This document shows, piece by piece, positions 59,111 through 64,000 of a stretch of 64,000 nucleotides of DNA. The notes under the pieces were generated by a model. The model saw only the letters and a list, made by a program, of their open reading frames with translations, had not been told where the DNA came from and did no database searches. Position 1 is the stretch's first letter. Every line of letters begins with the position of its first letter. Origin of the DNA: Spirochaeta thermophila DSM 6192 (GTDB taxonomy: Bacteria; Spirochaetota; Spirochaetia; Winmispirales; Winmispiraceae). The stretch covers positions 1,257,501-1,321,500 of the forward strand of contig NC_014484.1 in assembly GCF_000147075.1 (NCBI RefSeq), read 5' to 3'. A program made the translations under genes and the position numbers.

Positions 59111-59139
59111 TTGACATACGACCAGGGCGGGGGTATGCT
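59111..59139 (+). promoter_or_regulatory. Promoter placing +1 on the ATG of the cyclase
   Basis: TTGACA (59111-59116), 17 bp, TATGCT (59134-59139); expected +1 is 59146, the A of ATG. No ribosome site. Confidence 0.75.
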
Positions 59140-59145
59140 TCGAAT

Positions 59146-60585
59146 ATGAAAGGCATCGTTCCCATCACCAGGAAGGTGACCCTCCTCATATCGGGATCGC
59201 TCATCGTGGGAATCGGGCTCATCGTGGGGATCTTCACCACCAACATCGTGAACCTCATACGCGAGACCACGGCCGAGAGCCTCGTGACACAGAGCGAACT
59301 CCTCTACAACGCCATAGAGAACTTCATGATGCCGGGGGAGGCGCCCCTCGCGGTGAACTACTTCATGGACATCTCGGAGGACCAGCCGGGTACGAGAATC
59401 CGCCTCTTCCGGGCCGACGGCACCCCGGCCTTCAGTGACACCACCACCATTCTTCAGGTGAACACGCGTCTGGGCGGCCAGCGGTTCTCACCTTCGAGCC
59501 CACGGGCCTTCGTGGGAGTGCCCCCTCTCTCCGACGACCTCCTCGCCCGCATCGGTTCGCCCTACCCCCACCCCGTGCAGGTGCAGGACGAGGCGGAGGG
59601 CCGCACATACCTCACGGTGTACTCCCCTCTCATCAACCTCCCCAAGTGTACCGTCTGCCACGGAGAAGACCACACGGTCCGTGGGATCGTCGAGATACAG
59701 GACGACATCACCTCCTCGGTGCAGACACAACAGGCGAACGTGATCTTCGCAGGGAGCGCCTTCCTCACCATTGTGATCATCCTGGGGTGGGTCCTCACCT
59801 TCTTCCTCAGGCGATCGGTCCTCGAACCGGTCAGGAAGATCGGCGAGGTGTGCGCCGCCGTCACCAACGGGAACTTCCACGTCCGGGTGGATCTCCGCCC
59901 ACGGGACGAGATCGGGCTCCTCGGGGAGACGGTGAACACCATGGTGCAGGGGCTCTACGAACGCTTCGAGCTCTCGAAGTTCGTCTCCAGGACCACCATA
60001 CGGGCGGTACAGGACGCGAGCGAGGAAGGGGTGCGCACCACGATGGTGCTCCTCTTCTCCGACGTGCGAGGGTTCACCTCGTTCGCCGACAGGGAGGATC
60101 CCGCCCGGGTGGTGCATGCGCTCAACGAGCTCCTCTCCCTCCAGACATCGATCGTCCATGCCCACGAGGGCGACATCGACAAGTACGTGGGCGACGAGGT
60201 CTTCGCCTTTTTCCAGGGAATCGATGCGCCGCTCCGGGCGGCCCGCGCCGCCCTCGACATACAGCGCGTGCTCGAGGAGAGGAAGGATCAGGTGGCGGGC
60301 CTCTCCGTGGGGATAGGGATCCACGCCGGGGAGGTGATACTGGGAAAGATAGGGAGCGCCGAGAGGGCCGATTTCACGGTGATAGGCGACAGCGTGAACC
60401 TGGCCTCGAGGCTCTGCGACGTGGCGCCTCCAGGCAAGGTGGTGATCTCCGATGCCTTCCACCGGCTCCTCGGGGAGGCAGCCGTGGTGGAAGGCCCCTA
60501 TCGTCTCTCGGTGAAGGGCAAGAAGGAAGACCAGAAGGTGTACATGCTCGTAGGCCTGAAAGGAGAAGACGATGCAGAGGCGTGA
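59146..60585 (+). CDS. Membrane adenylate cyclase with periplasmic c-heme sensor motif
   Basis: A 479-residue protein. Helix at residues 11-32, a periplasmic sensor of about 160 residues containing CTVCH (168-172), a second helix about 197-218, HAMP, then a class III cyclase domain (about 295-460). The two metal Asp are in FSDVRGFTSF and KYVGDEVFAFF; Lys in KYVGD and Asp in ADFTVIGDSVNLASRL favour ATP over GTP; Asn and Arg of NLASR are kept. The CxxCH motif implies covalent heme, as in c-heme sensor domains of Geobacter chemoreceptors. Overlaps the P460-like gene by 14 bp. Confidence 0.9.
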   Translation: MKGIVPITRKVTLLISGSLIVGIGLIVGIFTTNIVNLIRETTAESLVTQSELLYNAIENFMMPGEAPLAVNYFMDISEDQPGTRIRLFRADGTPAFSDTTTILQVNTRLGGQRFSPSSPRAFVGVPPLSDDLLARIGSPYPHPVQVQDEAEGRTYLTVYSPLINLPKCTVCHGEDHTVRGIVEIQDDITSSVQTQQANVIFAGSAFLTIVIILGWVLTFFLRRSVLEPVRKIGEVCAAVTNGNFHVRVDLRPRDEIGLLGETVNTMVQGLYERFELSKFVSRTTIRAVQDASEEGVRTTMVLLFSDVRGFTSFADREDPARVVHALNELLSLQTSIVHAHEGDIDKYVGDEVFAFFQGIDAPLRAARAALDIQRVLEERKDQVAGLSVGIGIHAGEVILGKIGSAERADFTVIGDSVNLASRLCDVAPPGKVVISDAFHRLLGEAAVVEGPYRLSVKGKKEDQKVYMLVGLKGEDDAEA

Positions 60586-61117
60586 GAGGTCCCTCATGGG
60601 CGTGGTGGTCGTACTCCTGGTTCTGCCGGTGATCGCAGGATGCGAAAAGGAAAGAGCCTCCTATCGGGTGCCGGAGGGGTACCGCGCGTGGAAACGCACC
60701 ACCACGGTGGAGCTCGACTACCCCATTCCCGGACACGGGACCGCCTACCGAAGGATCTACGTGAGTCCGGAGGGGGAGACCCCCCAACGGGGGGCCGACG
60801 GATCCTACGTGTATCCCGAGGGGACCATGGTGGTGAAAGAGGTCTACCGGCAGCGGCCCACCGATCCGGAGCAGACACCCGATATGTTCACCGTGATGAT
60901 AAAGGCACCCGAGGATCCGCGGAGTCGGGGGGGATGGATCTGGCTGGTCCAATCGGGGGACGAGGTGATGATCGTATCAGATTCATTCTGCGAGAGCTGT
61001 CACGAGAATGCGAACGAACCGCATCCCTACGGTGACGGGAATCCCCGGGGAGTCTTCCGGGACTACCTGTTTTTCCCCTACCCTCCACCTCGTGGGAATG
61101 GGGAGGCAGCTCAGTAG
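60572..61117 (+). CDS. Cytochrome P460-like c-type lipoprotein
   Basis: A 181-residue lipoprotein (lipobox VIAGC) with a cytochrome P460 domain: EGYRAWKRTTTV, PEGTMVVKEVYRQ with the Lys that could cross-link heme, and FCESCHENANEPHPYGD with the CxxCH motif. P460 proteins act on hydroxylamine or NO or serve as heme binders. GGAG precedes ATG 60572, inside the end of the cyclase. Co-transcription with the heme-sensor cyclase suggests a joint role. Overlaps ccsA tail to tail by 7 bp. Confidence 0.85.
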   Translation: MQRRERSLMGVVVVLLVLPVIAGCEKERASYRVPEGYRAWKRTTTVELDYPIPGHGTAYRRIYVSPEGETPQRGADGSYVYPEGTMVVKEVYRQRPTDPEQTPDMFTVMIKAPEDPRSRGGWIWLVQSGDEVMIVSDSFCESCHENANEPHPYGDGNPRGVFRDYLFFPYPPPRGNGEAAQ

Positions 61118-61845
61118 GAGTGCAGCCCCTTGAAGAGGAAAGGCACGCCCACGAGGGTGAAGAGGAGCAGGAAAGCGCCCACTACGGGCATGAGGCGGAA
61201 AGGGGTGCGTCGGCTGAGCGAGGCCGGAAGGTGGAGATAGGCGGTGTACCAGAGCCAGACGATGAGTGACCAGGTCTCTTTGGGGTCCCACCCCCAGAAC
61301 CGCCCCCAGGCGAAGAAGGCCCATACCGCACCGAAGACGAGTGCCCCCAACGTGAAGAGGCCATAGCCAGCCCGGAGAAGCCCCTCCATAGTCGATGTCG
61401 TGGCGGCCGAGGAGGAGCGCCGGAGCGCGAGGACCGCGCCCGCCAGAAGGAGCACCTCGCCCACCGCCGTGGTGCCGACGTGGAGGACCAGCCACGCCGA
61501 GACCAGGATGGGGCGGGCGGAAGAAGGAGGCGGGGCCAGGGGGGAGAGGGCGAGGGAAGCGAGGGCCCAGGCCAGGAAGAGGAGGACCGGCTCGGACGGG
61601 CGCAGGAGGAGCCAGGCGGCAATGAGCCCCACGGAAAGGAAGAGGAGGAGGTGGAAGAGGGAGAGGAAGGCCGGTAGGCCCGTACGCGCGGATTCATAGC
61701 ACCAGGCGAGGACAAAGAGGAAGAGGGAGAGGCCAGCGCCCCAGCGCCCCACCCTCCACTCCCGCCCCCGGAGACGGCCGAGGCCCACCGCCACCATCGA
61801 GGCGAGGAGCACCCCCCACCCCGCGATCGTCAGTATACGTGTCAT
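61111..61845 (-). CDS. ccsA: Cytochrome c assembly protein CcsA/CcmC type
   Basis: A 244-residue protein with about eight membrane helices and the heme-handling WWD motif WGRFWGWDPKETWSLIVWLW. It is part of system II cytochrome c maturation, delivering heme to CxxCH. AAGGAGG stands 5 nt before ATG 61845, which overlaps the ResB-like stop. It follows bioB and the ResB-like gene in one operon and faces the two CxxCH proteins. Confidence 0.9.
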   Translation of the reverse strand: MTRILTIAGWGVLLASMVAVGLGRLRGREWRVGRWGAGLSLFLFVLAWCYESARTGLPAFLSLFHLLLFLSVGLIAAWLLLRPSEPVLLFLAWALASLALSPLAPPPSSARPILVSAWLVLHVGTTAVGEVLLLAGAVLALRRSSSAATTSTMEGLLRAGYGLFTLGALVFGAVWAFFAWGRFWGWDPKETWSLIVWLWYTAYLHLPASLSRRTPFRLMPVVGAFLLLFTLVGVPFLFKGLHSY

Positions 61846-62606
61846 GTGCGCCTCCTTCCGGGAATCCCGAGCAGCACCACCCCCGCCCCCATCGCCGCCA
61901 ACCCTCCCATCACTACCCACACGCCCTTCACCCTCCGAACCACCAAGCCCACGAACCTCCCCTCCTGCACCCGCACCACCTCCACACCCCCCAGCCGCTC
62001 ACCGGCACGCACCACCCTTCCCTCCTCTCCGATCCTCACCCTCCCCTCCCCTTCGAACCACACCTGCACCCCACCCACCGTCGCTCCCTGTCCGGGATAC
62101 AGCACATGATACCCATCCCGCACCCTGAGGACGAGCCGCTCTTCCTTCGTATCACCCAGGAAGACCCACCACACCCCCACCCTCACCGGCCTATTCGGCC
62201 CCACCCACTCCTCCCTCCCACCCACACGGAGCCGCACCTCCCCTCCCTCTGCCTCCCCCACCTCCTCCACCGTCACCACCTCACCCTCCACCGCGAACCC
62301 CTCACCCTCACCCACCCACACCACCCCGCCCCTCTCCCCCACCCCCCACACCACCCCGCCGGCCAGCACCGCCACGAGCCCCACATGCACGAGATCGGCC
62401 CCCAGCCCTCTCCTCCCCCTGAACGCCCTCCCCTTCCACAACCGGTAGCCCACACACCCGACCACCATCACCCCCAACCCCACCATCGCACCCGTGGCAA
62501 AGGGACTCGGGAGCCCCAGGAGCACTCCCACGAGCACCATGCCCCCCACCACCCCTACCCCCACCGCTCCCAGAAGGAGGGACCTCACCTCATTCCCCCC
62601 ACCCAT
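61842..62606 (-). CDS. Compact ResB/CcsB-like cytochrome c assembly protein
   Basis: A 254-residue protein with two N-terminal membrane helices, a third after a basic loop (DLVHVGLVAVLAGGVVWGV, with the conserved His), a periplasmic domain of about 130 residues and a final helix (GVWVVMGGLAAMGAGVVLLG). This is the ResB layout, but half the usual length. Pairing with CcsA by a 4-bp overlap supports the call. The coding strand is extremely G-rich and C-poor. It overlaps bioB by 22 bp. Confidence 0.72.
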   Translation of the reverse strand: MGGGNEVRSLLLGAVGVGVVGGMVLVGVLLGLPSPFATGAMVGLGVMVVGCVGYRLWKGRAFRGRRGLGADLVHVGLVAVLAGGVVWGVGERGGVVWVGEGEGFAVEGEVVTVEEVGEAEGGEVRLRVGGREEWVGPNRPVRVGVWWVFLGDTKEERLVLRVRDGYHVLYPGQGATVGGVQVWFEGEGRVRIGEEGRVVRAGERLGGVEVVRVQEGRFVGLVVRRVKGVWVVMGGLAAMGAGVVLLGIPGRRRT

Positions 62607-63586
62607 TCCCCCACCCCCTCCCTCCCGACCTCACACCCCAGCGCCTCGAGCATCCTCAGATCCTTCTCCACCTCGCGTCCGGCCACGGTGAGCAGATCCC
62701 CCACCATCATCCCGGTGGCCCCGGCATAGAAGATCATGGACTGCAGATCCCCCAGGAGGAGCCGGCCCGCACACACCTTGAGCTCAGCCGCAGGATTGAC
62801 CAGCCGCACCATCGCGATGCAGCGCAGGATCTCCACCGGCTCCATGGCCTTCATCCCACCGAGCCTCGTCCCCGGAACGGGGATGAGAAAGTTGAGCGGT
62901 ACCGAATCGACCCGCTCCTCGTAGAGGATGCGGGCAAAGGCCACCCGCTCCTCGGGCGACTCCCCCATCCCGAAGATCCCCCCACTGCACACCTCCAACC
63001 CCACCGCCTTCGCCGCCCGTACGGTGGCAAGACGCTCCTCGAACGAGTGCGTCGAACAGATCCTGGGAAAGAACGAGGGAGCGGTCTCGAGATTGTGGTG
63101 GAACCGTGTGAGCCCCGCCTCCTTCAGCCTGAGGAGCGCCGCCTTCGACAGGGCCCCGAGCGAGGCACACCAGCGCACCCCTTCCTTCACCGAGAGGGCC
63201 GCTCTCACCTCATCGAGCTCCTCCTCCGAGAGGCGTTCCCCGCTCGTCACCACCCCGAAGTGCCGTACGGGAAGCCGACGGGCCACTGCCCGATACTGTT
63301 CTTGAATCACCTCCGCACGCCTTAAGGGATACACCTCCACCTCCGTGCGGTGGTGGGCCGACTGGGCGCAGAAGGCACAGTCCTCGGTGCACGCCCCGCT
63401 CCGCGCGTTCATGATGGAGCAGAGGTGCACCCTGTGGCCGAAACGTGCGAGCCTCAGTCGATTGGTGTAGACGAAGAGCTCGGGGAGGCGCGAGGCCGGC
63501 ACCTCCAGCACCCTCAGGGCATACTCGTCGGGCAGGCTCTCCCCCGCCTCCACATACTCCCCTATCACCTTGAAGAGTCGCTCCAT
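62585..63586 (-). CDS. bioB: Biotin synthase
   Basis: A 333-residue radical-SAM enzyme that inserts sulfur into dethiobiotin. Cluster motif GACTEDCAFCAQS, then the family blocks RFHHNLETAPSFFP, CSGGIFGMGES and VPLNFLIPVPGT. The Arg/Cys ligands of the auxiliary cluster are plausible (VKEGVRWCASLG, FHHNLETA). Start 63586 is set by family length and by the promoter, whose +1 falls on this ATG. A BirA-type operator overlaps the -35. No other biotin gene is in the window. Confidence 0.95.
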   Translation of the reverse strand: MERLFKVIGEYVEAGESLPDEYALRVLEVPASRLPELFVYTNRLRLARFGHRVHLCSIMNARSGACTEDCAFCAQSAHHRTEVEVYPLRRAEVIQEQYRAVARRLPVRHFGVVTSGERLSEEELDEVRAALSVKEGVRWCASLGALSKAALLRLKEAGLTRFHHNLETAPSFFPRICSTHSFEERLATVRAAKAVGLEVCSGGIFGMGESPEERVAFARILYEERVDSVPLNFLIPVPGTRLGGMKAMEPVEILRCIAMVRLVNPAAELKVCAGRLLLGDLQSMIFYAGATGMMVGDLLTVAGREVEKDLRMLEALGCEVGREGVGEWVGGMR

Positions 63587-63592
63587 GCCCCG

Positions 63593-63621
63593 ATAATGCG
63601 ATACGGGGGAGGTTTCGTCAA
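63593..63621 (-). promoter_or_regulatory. Promoter placing +1 on the bioB ATG
   Basis: On the minus strand TTGACG (63616-63621), 17 bp, CATTAT (63593-63598); expected +1 is 63586, the A of ATG. No ribosome site. Confidence 0.65.
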
Positions 63622-63646
63622 CCAGGCTACATAAATGGTTAACATT
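63614..63646. promoter_or_regulatory. BirA-type biotin operator over the bioB promoter
   Basis: TTCGTCAAC (63614-63622), 15 bp, GTTAACATT (63638-63646). Half-sites and spacing match the TTGTTAAC-N15-GTTAACAA pattern of biotin repressor sites, with a few mismatches. It covers the -35 box, so binding should block transcription. Confidence 0.65.
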
Positions 63647-64000
63647 ACCCACCTACATGTCCCTGAACTGATGGAAACCATAGACACAGGATACATGTAA
63701 AAAAGAACCCCCGAGCAGCGACACACCCCCCGCAGGCACCATCGGGAACTGAACACGGCACTCCACTCCCCACACCGTAAAGGCATGGATCACCGATAGA
63801 GGAGATGACTTATAGTGTGTAATCCCCATCGGATCGGAAAAGACCCCTCATGCCCTCGTGAGCCCGAGCTCTCAGTCTATCCACGCGGGGCGAAAATTCA
63901 ATTGTGCGCAGCGCCCCTTCCCTTACACACGAGGATGTCTCAGCACAAGACTCAGTCTCGCGGAGGAGTATCCGTCTGTTCTCTCTCTTCTTTCATGTAG
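63647..64000. other. Right-end stretch without a recognised gene
   Basis: No frame here looks coding. It holds TATAGT at 63811-63816 without a good -35 and an interrupted inverted repeat GGGGCG (about 63887) / CGCCCC (about 63911). It may be the upstream region of a gene beyond the window or carry an RNA. Confidence 0.4.

Noticed and set aside
63815-64000. GTG frame at the right end
   Set aside because: 61 codons, unusual composition, no ribosome site or family; treated as non-coding.

Overview
The window looks like chromosomal DNA from a thermophilic, GC-rich spirochaete, most probably close to Spirochaeta (Winmispira) thermophila. That name is an inference from gene content and base composition, not a database match. 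The pointers are a V-type ATPase operon in the order E, DUF2764, A, B, D, I, K as in Treponema and Borrelia; two divergent EF-G paralogues; a DUF5312-like protein; an LptD-like outer-membrane protein; and several envelope proteins of spirochaete type. About 48 protein genes, one tRNA and one decayed insertion sequence are supported. Most of the window is ordinary, tightly packed core genome with many 4-bp start/stop overlaps.

Layout. 1-16.7 kb: a partial DUF5312-like gene, a recycling-type EF-G, a chemoreceptor, an EF-G-like GTPase, citrate synthase, trmB, mfd, then a secreted protein, a PilZ protein, a small conserved-looking protein and an AmmeMemoRadiSam radical-SAM enzyme. 16.7-19.3 kb: ferredoxin, tRNA-Asn and an IS256-type element killed by an in-frame TGA. 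19.4-28.8 kb: an accessory redox/electrophile island with a YqhC-like AraC regulator divergent from an aldo-keto reductase, then MFS transporter, cupin, YqhD-like Fe-alcohol dehydrogenase, flavodoxin and flavin reductase, facing an SDR, WrbA and a lipase. 28.8-42.6 kb: glycosyltransferase, orphan MalK-type ATPase, RRM protein, acyltransferase plus DUF6320 protein, HEAT and lipoprotein genes, a large unknown protein, DnaQ-like exonuclease, phosphomutase, m5C methyltransferase and a TGS-uridine kinase. 42.6-51.6 kb: lptD-uvrA and DUF72-TPR-ispG. 51.6-58.9 kb: the V-ATPase operon. 59.1-63.6 kb: a membrane cyclase with a periplasmic CxxCH heme motif, a cytochrome P460-like lipoprotein, CcsA, a compact ResB and bioB.

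Three things stand out. (1) At least seven genes (the MalK-type ATPase, the 670-aa unknown, the 94-aa unknown, the lipoprotein, uvrA, the cyclase and bioB) have a good -35/-10 pair placed so that transcription would begin 0-3 nt from the start codon, with no Shine-Dalgarno; ispG and the m5C methyltransferase are weaker cases. This points to routine leaderless mRNAs. (2) The cyclase with a c-heme motif, the P460-like protein and the cytochrome c assembly pair CcsA/ResB form a plausible heme-based gas or redox sensing module feeding cAMP. (3) The accessory island combines homologues of the E. coli YqhC-YqhD aldehyde response with several flavoproteins. The bioB promoter also carries a convincing BirA-type operator over its -35 box, and the V-ATPase rotor subunit keeps the residues that bind Na+ in Enterococcus hirae.
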